Assembly (NCBI GenBank): GCA_964617955.1
Contig: CAZTXB010000004.1
Location: 1 to 64,000 of the forward strand
Direction: 5' to 3'
Origin: JABWCE01 sp964617955
GTDB lineage: Bacteria; Bacteroidota; Bacteroidia; NS11-12g; UBA9320
Length of the DNA: 64,000 bases
Positions within the stretch are counted from its first letter, which is position 1. Every line of letters starts with the position of its first letter. Below, piece after piece: positions 53,902-61,212 of the stretch. Made by a program: the position numbers and the translations under genes. The notes below the pieces were generated by a model. The model made no database searches, was not told the DNA's origin, and was given only the letters and a program-made list of their open reading frames with translations.

Positions 53902-54201
53902 ATGGAAACATTAAGAAATATACATCCAGGTGAAATTTTGAAAGAGGAATTTCTCGACCCGTTTGAAATTTCAGTCTATAGATTATGTAAGGAAACATTT
54001 ATTCCTCAAACACGCATTGGTGAAATCATCAAAGGAAACCGCCGAATTACCGCAGATACCGCGCTGCATTTATCAAAGTATTTTGGGAATTCTGCAAAAT
54101 TTTGGCTAAGCCTACAAGATGATTTTGATTTAGAGGAAGAAACCAAAGCCAAGAAATCAGAATTTGAAAATATTCGGCCAATAAAGACCCATGCGGCATA
54201 A
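53902..54201 (+). CDS. higA: HigA-family antitoxin
   Basis: Antitoxin and DNA-binding autoregulator of 99 aa. The family start HPGEILKEEFLDPFEIS (about 8-24) is followed by a Cro/CI helix-turn-helix (about 22-62, VYRLCKETFIPQTRIGEIIK, ITADTALHLSKYFGNSAKF). The Lys/Glu-rich tail probably wraps HigB. It lies 10 nt after higB in the same accessory pocket as the GxxExxY unit and a decayed gene. Confidence 0.93.
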   Translation: METLRNIHPGEILKEEFLDPFEISVYRLCKETFIPQTRIGEIIKGNRRITADTALHLSKYFGNSAKFWLSLQDDFDLEEETKAKKSEFENIRPIKTHAA

Positions 54202-54220
54202 TACTGTGATGCTAATTTTT

Positions 54221-54228
54221 TAAATTTG
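54221..54228 (+). promoter_or_regulatory. -7 box before the GldM-C/MORN pseudogene
   Basis: TAAATTTG, an exact TAnnTTTG match, 13 nt before the codon ATT at 54242 where the best signal-peptide reading frame would begin. Confidence 0.4.
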
Positions 54229-54241
54229 AAGTAACTTAAAA

Positions 54242-55605
54242 ATTAAAAAAATCATACAGCCTCAAAAACACTTCCTTATTTTAGTGACTTTTCTGCTTCT
54301 GCATCCTCCATCCCAGGCCCAAAAAGCTGTGGTGGCCTTGCCTGCCATGAATATTGTTTATATTGGATTAGACAATCCTGTTAAAATTGCGGTGGAGGGA
54401 TATAGCAATAATCAACTTGCGGTAACCGGCTATAATCACTGCATGATAGCCCATGTGAAAGATGAGGATTACGTATTAAAAGCTTCTGTGAATGGCACCT
54501 GTGGAGTTATCGTGAGCTATAAAAAAAGAAATTCCATTCAAAGCGACACCATTGAATTTAGGGTAAAATCGGTACCTCAACCGCTAGCCAGGTTTGGGGA
54601 ATTGGAATCTGGCAAAGCCTGGCCATCACAATTATTGAATCAAAATACCATCAATGCCGCGCTTCCCAATTTCTCATTTAAGGGAATTGAATTTACAGTC
54701 ATTCATTGTGAAATGCTCTATGTGACTAAAAGAGGCCCCGCTGATGCCTATCAGTGCATGGAAATCAAATTCCCGCTAAATTGAAACAACGCATTTCAAC
54801 GGCCAACCCGGGTGATAAAATTTTGGTGGACGAAATTACTGCAGTTGGTCCCGGCGGTTATCAAAAGAGATTGTCTCCTATGTACTTTACCATTGATGGG
54901 CGAGCGAATAAGATGCTCGAAGAGCCGGATTTTTATACTATTCAGGATAATATAAACGCTAAAATTGACACCCTTTTCGAAAAATATGATTACTTAGCCT
55001 ATATTAAAAATGAACCTTATATTTTGAAAGGATATGGCACAAAGTGTGGTAGTACCAAACTAATGCTTGAAGTTTAAAGAAATTTAAATAATACCGTTTT
55101 CGAAAAGCACTATTACGCCTCAGGTACGTTAAAGTCAGAATATGAATTTGAAGACAATGATACCATCGGAACAGCCAAAAGTTATTATGAGAATGGAAGG
55201 CTAAAAGGTGCCGGGCAAGTGGTTGCAAAAAATTATGCAATTTCAAAACACTACGCAGGGCGATTTATTTATGCCGGTACTTCAATCATTGGTTTAGACT
55301 TATTGGATAGTTTTCTAAACCACGATTATATCCCTTATGGTAAATGGGAAGGCTTTTATGAAAACGGGAAATTGGCCCTGGAATGCAAACTTAATATTTA
55401 CAATTATGGTAAATTTTCAATAAAAGAAGGAAACCCTGAAGCCTATAATTTCATAGGAACTGCCTCAGGTCCTGAAGGCAGACTTTCTTCCATCAAAGAA
55501 GCTCTGAACACTTACGATTGTTATTTTAAACCCGGATTTTCAGGTTCATTTAAATTATACAACCGGGATGGGAAAATTATCAAAGAAGAAAATTTTAGAA
55601 ATTGA
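54242..55605 (+). pseudogene. Decayed gene: GldM C-terminal-like domain followed by MORN-type repeats
   Basis: Three pieces of one former gene, each with a lesion. From 54242 the frame KIKKIIQPQKHFLILVTFLL...QAQKA is a signal peptide but begins with ATT, not ATG (GTG at 54284 is a fallback). It reads a GldM C-terminal-like domain: MNIVYIGLDNPVKIAVEG, FRVKSVPQPLARFGELESG, ALPNFSFKGIEFTVIHCE. At about 54760-54780 the match moves to another frame (IPAKLKQRISTANPGDKILV, DEITAVGPGGYQKRL), ending in a TAA at 55075-55077. The same frame then stays open through MORN/YwqK-like repeats (FEKHYYASGTLKSEYEF, SYYENGRLKGAG, GKWEGFYENGKLALEC) to 55605. GldM homology is recognised by motif only; the intact gene's role is unknown. 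Confidence 0.7.
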
Positions 55606-55629
55606 TTTAACTTAGTCTACTGAAAGAAG

Positions 55630-56277
55630 TCATTCAAAAATCAAGCTGCCTATTCTCACCATAGTGCTCCCTTCCTGCACTGCAATTTTATAATCGCCGC
55701 TCATTCCCATTGAAACAGTTTTGAAGTTTTCATTGCGTCTGAATACATCCTGTTTCAACGCATTAAACATTTCAAAGAGTTTTTTAAATTCTTCCCTTAC
55801 CTTGGTCTCATTAGAAGTTAAGGTGGCCATACCCATCACGCCGCAAACTTTCACATGAGGCAAAGCATTGATCTCTTCCAAAACCGAAAGATTGACATGC
55901 GTTTCAAAACCAAATTTGGAGTCTTCCTCGGCGATATGAAATTGCAGTAGAATGGAAAGCGTTCTTTTTTGGCTGGCAGCCTGTTTGTTTATTTCAAGGG
56001 CCAGTTCCAGGCTGTCGACAGAATGAATCAGATGAACAAAAGGGGCGATAAATTTTACCTTGTTGCGCTGCAAATGCCCAATCAAATGCCAACGAATATC
56101 GTTAGGAAGCTCCCCCTGCTTTGACATCAGCTCCTGCACCCTGTTTTCGGCAAAATCGCGTTCTCCACAAGCATAGACCTCTTTGAGTTCATCCATACTC
56201 CTGAATTTCGAAACCACAACCAAAACGACATCTTCGGGCAGGTTCTCTTTTATTTTTAAAAGGTTTTGTTTAATCAT
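55630..56277 (-). CDS. yggS: YggS-family pyridoxal-phosphate homeostasis protein
   Basis: PLP-binding protein of 215 aa with an alanine-racemase-like barrel but no known enzymatic activity; it buffers PLP and affects amino-acid metabolism. PLP lysine Lys24 (VVSKFRSMDELKEV). Other motifs are FAENRVQELMSK, RWHLIGHLQRNKVKFI, GVMGMATLTSNE and the phosphate-binding end VSMGMSGDYKIAVQEGSTM. Length and motifs match the family. It starts at ATG 56277, only 15 nt from the start of the divergent lipoprotein gene. Confidence 0.95.
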   Translation of the reverse strand: MIKQNLLKIKENLPEDVVLVVVSKFRSMDELKEVYACGERDFAENRVQELMSKQGELPNDIRWHLIGHLQRNKVKFIAPFVHLIHSVDSLELALEINKQAASQKRTLSILLQFHIAEEDSKFGFETHVNLSVLEEINALPHVKVCGVMGMATLTSNETKVREEFKKLFEMFNALKQDVFRRNENFKTVSMGMSGDYKIAVQEGSTMVRIGSLIFE

Positions 56278-56279
56278 AT

Positions 56280-56287
56280 TACCTTTG
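56280..56287 (+). promoter_or_regulatory. -7 promoter box of the DUF4296 lipoprotein gene
   Basis: TACCTTTG, exact TAnnTTTG, ending 5 nt before the ATG at 56293 and lying within the 15-bp gap to yggS. It rules out the longer in-frame start at 56266, which lies upstream of it. Confidence 0.6.
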
Positions 56288-56292
56288 GGGCT

Positions 56293-56628
56293 ATGAAGAG
56301 TATATGCTTTTTGTCGCTTTCCATTATTTTATTTTTGGCATGTAAGCAAAATGTGCCGAAGGAGCAATCAGGCTATCATTTGCCAAAAAAGAAAATGACC
56401 GAAGTTCTCACCGATTTGGTACTCGCTGAAGGCAATCAAAAAGTGTTACAAAAATACGGATACAATACCAACATTCTCATCGATAGCTCTTACCAATTCA
56501 TTTACAAAATTCACAATATTGAAAAATGGCAAATGGATTCGAGCTTTAAATATTACAGCAACCATCCGGATGATTTCACGAAAATGATGGATGAAGTGGT
56601 TGAAAATTTGAACAGGTTGGAGAATTGA
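56293..56628 (+). CDS. DUF4296-family lipoprotein
   Basis: A 111-aa envelope lipoprotein (MKSICFLSLSIILFLACKQ, lipidated at Cys17) of the Bacteroidota family DUF4296, function unknown. Family features are TEVLTDLVLAEGN near residue 40 and the terminal motif SFKYYSNHPDDFTKMMDEVVENLNRL. The start at 56293 gives a proper lipoprotein signal and follows a promoter box by 5 nt. A terminator lies downstream before mutS2. Confidence 0.88.
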   Translation: MKSICFLSLSIILFLACKQNVPKEQSGYHLPKKKMTEVLTDLVLAEGNQKVLQKYGYNTNILIDSSYQFIYKIHNIEKWQMDSSFKYYSNHPDDFTKMMDEVVENLNRLEN

Positions 56629-56675
56629 GAATTGGATAGCATTAAGAAATATTCAGTTCAGGTTAAAGGCAATTT

Positions 56676-56699
56676 AGGGTAATTTTGTTGCCCTTTTTA
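56676..56699 (+). terminator. Terminator after the DUF4296 gene
   Basis: Arms AGGGTAA (56676-56682) and TTGCCCT (56688-56694) pair with one G-U in RNA, loop of 5 nt, followed by TTTT. The sequence TAATTTTG inside it (56680-56687) is also an exact -7 box that could serve mutS2. Confidence 0.65.
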
Positions 56700-56764
56700 A
56701 ATATGGGCTCATTGATAAAAACAGAAACTAAAATTCATTTCAAGCTTCCCATTCCTGGCTGACA

Positions 56765-59128
56765 TTGTACCCCAAAGACATAGAAATAAAAATAGGCTTC
56801 GACACCATACGACAATTGCTGGTAGAGCAATGCCTCAGCCCAATGGGTGAAACGATGGTTAATAAAATGGCATTTTCACGGCATGCCAAAACGATGCAAC
56901 TTTGGGTGAACCAGACCTCTGAATTTAAAACGCTCATGGCAGAAGATGAGCCTTTTCCCGCCGATAATTATTTAGACATCACGAGTACACTGCACAAGCT
57001 CAGCATTGAAGGATTGTCTCTTACCGAAATGGAGTTGTTTACCATTCGTCAAATTTGCCGCTTGGTGGAACAAATCACTTTATATTTTAAAAAAAGGGAA
57101 GAGAAATACCCTGCGCTGTTCCAACTCTACGCAGGCCTTGCCATAAAAAAGGATCTTTTAAAAATAATCGATGAAGTTATCGATGAAAATGGCCATATTA
57201 AACCTTCGGCTTCGCCCCTCTTGTTAAAGCTTAGTGCAGAGATCAGTAAAACCGAACGCGACATTCACAAGCGGTTAATTGCCATTTTTAAAAAAGTGAA
57301 GGAAGAAGGCTGGGCAGGTGAAACCGATATTTCCATACGCGAAGGTCGCTTGGTTGTCCCAATAATTGCGGAGCATAAACGCAAAATAAAAGGCTTGGTT
57401 CATGACGAGTCGAACAGTGGAAATATATTATACATTGAGCCTGCAGAGATAGTTGAAGCCAATAACAGTTTGAGGCATCTGTACTTTGAAAAGCAGCGCG
57501 AAGTGGAAAGAATTCTTAGGGAAGTAACTCTAAAGATAAGGCCTTGGTTGCCCGATTTGGAAGATTATTTAAAAAAAATAAGCCTTACCGATTTTATTCG
57601 GGCAAAGGCCTTATTCGCTCTAAAAACGGATGCGGTGAAGCCCATCATTGTGGATGGTAAGGAAATGATGTTAGGTAAAGCCTTTCACCCGCTTCTCCTC
57701 TTAAAGCTAAAAAAAATAGGACAAATTCCTGTGCCGCTTGACCTTTCATTGGATGCCCAAAATCGCATCATGGTGATTTCAGGTCCTAATGCCGGAGGAA
57801 AATCAGTTTCCTTAAAAACCATTGCCCTTAACCAGTACATGTTGCAATGCGGACTGTTGGTATGCGCCTCGCCCGATTCTCGGTTCAGGCTATTCAAAAA
57901 CCTAATGGTGGATATTGGCGACGGGCAAAGCATAGACCAAAATTTAAGTTCTTATAGCAGCCACCTCACGGCCATGAAACATTTTGTGAATTTTGCCGAC
58001 AAGCATAGCTTCTTCTTTATTGATGAGCTGGGCAGCGGGACCGACCCGCAATTTGGGGGTGCCATTGGTGAGGCGGTTTTGGAAAGGTTAAATCAAAATC
58101 AAGCCTTTGGAGTGGTGACCTCTCATTTTAGCAATATTAAAAACTACGCGGGGCAAACAGAGGGATTTATAAATGGCAGTATGCTGTATGATCTCGAAAA
58201 ATACGAGCCCCTTTATGTACTGGCCAGTGGTAAGCCGGGAAGCTCCTTTGCCATAGAATTGGCCAAAAAAACAGGCCTTAACAAAGACATTATTGAAAAG
58301 GCCAAATCTAAGGCCGGTAAAAGCCAGCACCGCATGGAAGAGATTCTGGCAGAATATGAAAGGGATATACAAAATGTAAAGGCCACCGAAAAAAGAGTGG
58401 TTGAAAAAGAAGCGAGACTGGATAAACTCATGGCCGATTACCAGGAACTAAAAACAAAACTTTCGTCTCAAAAAAGCGAACTCCTCAATCAGGCGCGCAT
58501 TGAAGCGAGTGAGCGATTGAATCAGGCCAATAAACTCATCGAAAGGAGCATCAAAGAAATCAAGCAATCGAATGCCGACCCTTTAACCGTAAAAATCATC
58601 AGGACTAAGATTGGGGAAGAAAAAAAAATAAATGAGCCCATCAAAAAGGAGGCTAAGAAAGAGCCCATCAACAGACCCGAACTCAAGGAGGGGCAATTGG
58701 TCATCGTAAAAGGCTATGACACCCCGGCTAAGGTGCTTCAGGTTGGAAAGGAAAGGGCATTGGTTGAAATGGGACTGATCAAAACCCGAATCCTTATTGA
58801 AGATCTCGAAGCTCCGGAAGAAAAAAAAATCACCCCTTCACATCAAAAAATAAAAGGTTTCAATTATTCCGACGTCAGCAGAGAATTTAGCCCAAGGCTG
58901 GATGTAAGGGGATTAAAAACCGAAGATGCCCTACACAAAGTTATCACAGCAGTCGATAGGGCACTGGTGTTGAGCATTGACAAGATTTGGATTTTGCACG
59001 GCAAAGGCGATGGCATCTTGCGCAAAATGATTAGAGAAAATCTAAAAAAAATAAGCCATGTAAAATCGATGGAGAACGAGCATGCCGATTTTGGAGGGGA
59101 TGGAGTGACCATTGTGAAACTTAGTTAG
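56765..59128 (+). CDS. mutS2: Endonuclease MutS2
   Basis: MutS-family ATPase/endonuclease of 787 aa, reported in related proteins to act on stalled ribosomes or recombination intermediates. Starts MYPKDIEIKIGFDTIR (TTG at 56765; an in-frame stop upstream excludes longer forms). The core and clamp regions lead to Walker A GPNAGGKSVSLKT (about 340-352) and Walker B FFIDELGSGTDP (about 416-427). A long coiled coil (about 520-600) follows, then a KOW-like segment (EGQLVIVKGYDTPAKVL) and the C-terminal Smr nuclease domain LDVRGLKTEDALHKV...LHGKGDGILRKM (about 712-787). MutS2 lacks the mismatch-recognition domain. Its last 118 bp are repeated downstream at 59908-60024. Confidence 0.97.
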   Translation: MYPKDIEIKIGFDTIRQLLVEQCLSPMGETMVNKMAFSRHAKTMQLWVNQTSEFKTLMAEDEPFPADNYLDITSTLHKLSIEGLSLTEMELFTIRQICRLVEQITLYFKKREEKYPALFQLYAGLAIKKDLLKIIDEVIDENGHIKPSASPLLLKLSAEISKTERDIHKRLIAIFKKVKEEGWAGETDISIREGRLVVPIIAEHKRKIKGLVHDESNSGNILYIEPAEIVEANNSLRHLYFEKQREVERILREVTLKIRPWLPDLEDYLKKISLTDFIRAKALFALKTDAVKPIIVDGKEMMLGKAFHPLLLLKLKKIGQIPVPLDLSLDAQNRIMVISGPNAGGKSVSLKTIALNQYMLQCGLLVCASPDSRFRLFKNLMVDIGDGQSIDQNLSSYSSHLTAMKHFVNFADKHSFFFIDELGSGTDPQFGGAIGEAVLERLNQNQAFGVVTSHFSNIKNYAGQTEGFINGSMLYDLEKYEPLYVLASGKPGSSFAIELAKKTGLNKDIIEKAKSKAGKSQHRMEEILAEYERDIQNVKATEKRVVEKEARLDKLMADYQELKTKLSSQKSELLNQARIEASERLNQANKLIERSIKEIKQSNADPLTVKIIRTKIGEEKKINEPIKKEAKKEPINRPELKEGQLVIVKGYDTPAKVLQVGKERALVEMGLIKTRILIEDLEAPEEKKITPSHQKIKGFNYSDVSREFSPRLDVRGLKTEDALHKVITAVDRALVLSIDKIWILHGKGDGILRKMIRENLKKISHVKSMENEHADFGGDGVTIVKLS
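59000..59117 (+). repeat. mutS2 3'-end repeat, copy 1 (in the live gene)
   Basis: Direct repeat with 59908-60024. The last 49 bp (59069-59117) match the second copy at all but one position; the first 69 bp match at about two thirds by hand count. Confidence 0.8.
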
Positions 59129-59189
59129 CCTTGGTTTGATTTTTTCCAAAGCTTGAAACTTTGGAGAAGTGTTGACAAATCAGTTGATA

Positions 59190-59220
59190 TTGCTTTCCCA
59201 AAAAAATAAGTTTAATTTTG
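59190..59220 (+). promoter_or_regulatory. Promoter of the toxin-antitoxin insert
   Basis: TTG (59190-59192), 20 nt, TAATTTTG (59213-59220): both elements match consensus. The ATG of the leader cistron follows 12 nt later. Confidence 0.65.
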
Positions 59221-59231
59221 AAATAAGGAAA

Positions 59232-59375
59232 ATGGAAATCACAGTTAAAACCGATAACAAAAATATTTAAGATATGCTTTTAAGCGTTATTAAAGGTTTG
59301 CGGGTTGATTATACTACACCAAATGAGAAGGAAAAAGTGAAAAAAATGTCCAAGACCAAAAATCCATTAAAATGA
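59232..59375 (+). pseudogene. Broken antitoxin-like leader cistron
   Basis: The reading frame starting MEITVKTDNKNI stops at 59268-59270; in another frame MLLSVIKGLRVDYTTPNEKE continues to 59375 (ATG 59274). Joined by one frameshift they form a small acidic/basic protein like other Bacteroidota antitoxins (MEITVKTDN...LLSVIKGLRVDY). The second half ends in ATGA with the next cistron, so it may still couple translation. Could also be a short translated leader. Confidence 0.5.
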
Positions 59376-59608
59376 TAATCCGCACTGTAGAAATAGATAC
59401 CGAAGAACATGCCAAAGAGTTTGATGACATGATTAATAAATTTGATTATATAAAAACTTTGAATCAAGTTTATAAAATAACGGAGCAAGAGGCTGCATTA
59501 GGTATGGGACGAAAAGCAAGTAATGAAGAATTATTTGCCTACTTTTCAGAGGACGAAGATGATCAAAACCTTATTTCATCTGACCAGTTATTTTTGTCAT
59601 ATAAATAA
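59372..59608 (+). CDS. Putative type II antitoxin
   Basis: A 78-aa acidic protein (MIIRTVEIDTEEHAKEFDDMIN, ends DQLFLSYK). The first half (IDTEEHAKEFDDMINKFDYI) resembles DUF2683-like antitoxins, a family of short DNA-binding and toxin-neutralising proteins, and the middle is rich in Glu/Asp (FAYFSEDEDDQN). Assignment rests on size, charge and its position 2 nt before a RelE/ParE-like toxin gene. Its ATG overlaps the upstream stop as ATGA. Confidence 0.7.
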   Translation: MIIRTVEIDTEEHAKEFDDMINKFDYIKTLNQVYKITEQEAALGMGRKASNEELFAYFSEDEDDQNLISSDQLFLSYK

Positions 59609-59610
59609 AA

Positions 59611-59895
59611 TTGGAAGTTTTTTATACCTCAAAAGCTCAAAAATCAATTCTTCTTATAATAAAATTTGTTGAGAGTAAAAATACCAAAAACAGTGGTAAA
59701 AGGTTTGCTTTAAAATTGGAATCCTTTGTTAAAAAATATGCAATGGAAAAGGTAGAATATGCACTCTGTTACAATGATGTTTTATCTTCACTTGGATATT
59801 CGTGTATAGTTTTTAATAATTGGGTAATCGCATTTAAAATAAAAGGGAATAAATTTATAGTTTATAGGATTATTTGGGGAGGCTTATTATTGTAA
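59611..59895 (+). CDS. RelE/ParE-like toxin
   Basis: A 94-aa basic protein with the fold pattern of ParE/RelE toxins: MEVFYTSKAQKSILLIIKFV, a helix with KRFALKLESFVKKYA, and final strands VIAFKIKGNKFIVYRIIW. TTG start at 59611, 2 nt after the antitoxin stop; no ATG is available. It may be a gyrase-targeting ParE-like or mRNA-cleaving RelE-like protein; sequence cannot decide. It sits between the two copies of the mutS2 3' end. Confidence 0.75.
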   Translation: MEVFYTSKAQKSILLIIKFVESKNTKNSGKRFALKLESFVKKYAMEKVEYALCYNDVLSSLGYSCIVFNNWVIAFKIKGNKFIVYRIIWGGLLL

Positions 59896-59907
59896 AGGAT
59901 ACTACAA

Positions 59908-60035
59908 GGCAAAGGCAATGGCATCCTAAACAACATTATACACGAAAACCTTGAAAAAATAATCATATATAAAAAATGAAGAACGAGCATGCCGATTTTG
60001 GAGGGGATGGAGTGACCATTGTGAGCTTAAAGTAA
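59908..60035 (+). pseudogene. Displaced copy of the mutS2 3' end
   Basis: A remnant of the Smr domain. Frame 1 reads GKGNGILNNIIHENLEKI then stops after IIIYKK; a one-base shift continues KNEHADFGGDGVTIVSLK before TAA at 60033-60035. Compare the live gene's GKGDGILRKMIRENLKKI and ENEHADFGGDGVTIVKLS. The 44 bp 59981-60024 are identical to 59074-59117. No start or upstream domain is present, so it is non-functional. Confidence 0.85.
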
Positions 60036-60101
60036 GGCTGCAGAAATTTCTCATTAATTCAAGTTTAAAACATTATATGGCGAGGCAAGATACTGTGTCT
60101 T

Positions 60102-61208
60102 TTAACCTCGTCTGCCCTTCCAACGGTAAGTCAAAATAATGGAAAGAATTCCGATCCACGCAACGTATGAAACATGAAATAACTGAGCCGGAACAAGCCA
60201 AAGGAGCAGTTTAATATTTTTAAAAAATGGCAAGACCACCGAAAAGAAAATGAGCTCAGCAGAAAGCTTAATCAGCCAAAGCCAAATAAAATTTTCGACT
60301 GATAAACCGAAAAACAACATAAACGGGCTGCTAAACATCAACACATTGAATCCAAACATAAAGATGGGTATCAACTTGGATCTGTATCCTTGATAAAAGC
60401 CAGTTTTAGATCCCCATCTCAATCTCTGGTTGATAAACTCCGGCAAGGATTGCGGAGAAGCTGTTTGCACGATGGCCTCTTCATCTTTTAAAAAAACGAC
60501 ACCATTTTTAAACTTGTTAAAAATTTTATGCATTAAAAATTCGTCGTCGCCGCTTGGCAAATGGAAGTTGCCTTCAAAGCCATTTACATCCACAAATGCC
60601 GATTTTCTATAGGCAAGATTGGCACCATTGCACATACCGGGAACTCCCTGACTGAGGGTAGCTGCACCGATTCCTATCAAACTGATAAAATCGAGCTGAA
60701 GCAAGCGGTTCCAAAAACCGGGCTGGTCAAAAAACATGACCGGGCCACATACCATTTGGGTTTGTGGGTTCAAAAATTGGCAACACAGTGAATTGAGCCA
60801 GCCCGGGCCTACCATACAATCGGCATCCGTACAAACAATGATCTGACCTTTAGCTTTTTCAATCGCCTTTTTAATCGCAGTTTTCTTCCCCAACTCACCT
60901 TCCTCCAACTCGATAACCAATGGCTTAAAATTCCTAATTCCCAATTCCCAATTCCTAATTACCTTTATAGTTTGGTCTGAAGAATGGTCATCGACTATTA
61001 ACACTTCCAGGTTTTGAAAATTGAACTTTTGTTGGTTTATGCACCCAAGCACTTGAACAATATTTACTTCCTCATTGCGACATGGGATAATGAGCGTTAC
61101 AGCATCCTCAGAATTTCCGGTTATTTTATACCTGATATGCAGCCAGCCAATGACAAACCAAAGGACCAGGCTTGCATAAATGAGAATAAAAATTAAGGAA
61201 ACTGTCAA
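60102..61208 (-). CDS. GT2 glycosyltransferase with heptanucleotide repeat in frame
   Basis: Membrane-associated family 2 glycosyltransferase of 368 aa. An N-terminal TM (about 3-22), then the GT-A domain: LIPCRNEEVNI, LIVDDHSSDQTIKV, the nucleotide-sugar metal motif in CTDADCMVG, GDDEFL and the QRLRW motif, with several TM helices at the C-terminus (about 270-360). After LIVDDHSSDQTIKV the sequence VIRNWELGIRNFK is encoded by a tandem heptanucleotide repeat (60930-60960), which probably inserted extra residues. TTG start at 61208, 4 nt after the flippase gene stop, so co-transcribed. Product: a polysaccharide or glycolipid sugar linkage; specific sugar unknown. Confidence 0.88.
   Translation of the reverse strand: MTVSLIFILIYASLVLWFVIGWLHIRYKITGNSEDAVTLIIPCRNEEVNIVQVLGCINQQKFNFQNLEVLIVDDHSSDQTIKVIRNWELGIRNFKPLVIELEEGELGKKTAIKKAIEKAKGQIIVCTDADCMVGPGWLNSLCCQFLNPQTQMVCGPVMFFDQPGFWNRLLQLDFISLIGIGAATLSQGVPGMCNGANLAYRKSAFVDVNGFEGNFHLPSGDDEFLMHKIFNKFKNGVVFLKDEEAIVQTASPQSLPEFINQRLRWGSKTGFYQGYRSKLIPIFMFGFNVLMFSSPFMLFFGLSVENFIWLWLIKLSAELIFFSVVLPFFKNIKLLLWLVPAQLFHVSYVAWIGILSIILTYRWKGRRG
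60930..60960 (-). repeat. Heptanucleotide tandem repeat inside a glycosyltransferase gene
   Basis: Four units in plus-strand order ATTCCTA, ATTCCCA, ATTCCCA, ATTCCTA plus ATT. Because seven is not a multiple of three, gain or loss of one unit shifts the reading frame at about residue 83-93 of the glycosyltransferase. Confidence 0.85.
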
Positions 61209-61212
61209 GGCG

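Noticed and set aside
56618..56636. GAGAATT doubled at the DUF4296 gene end, similar to the heptanucleotide repeat in the glycosyltransferase.
   Set aside because: Two units only, and the second lies past the stop codon; not enough to call a repeat locus.
59146..59164. Hairpin CCAAAG/CTTTGG after mutS2.
   Set aside because: Six-bp stem not followed by T on the plus strand; not a convincing terminator.
59236..59246. AAATCACAGTT in the toxin-antitoxin leader matches the tip of the GxxExxY inverted repeat.
   Set aside because: Only 11 bp match, and it lies in the coding phrase MEITVKT common in such antitoxins; no second arm nearby. Probably chance.
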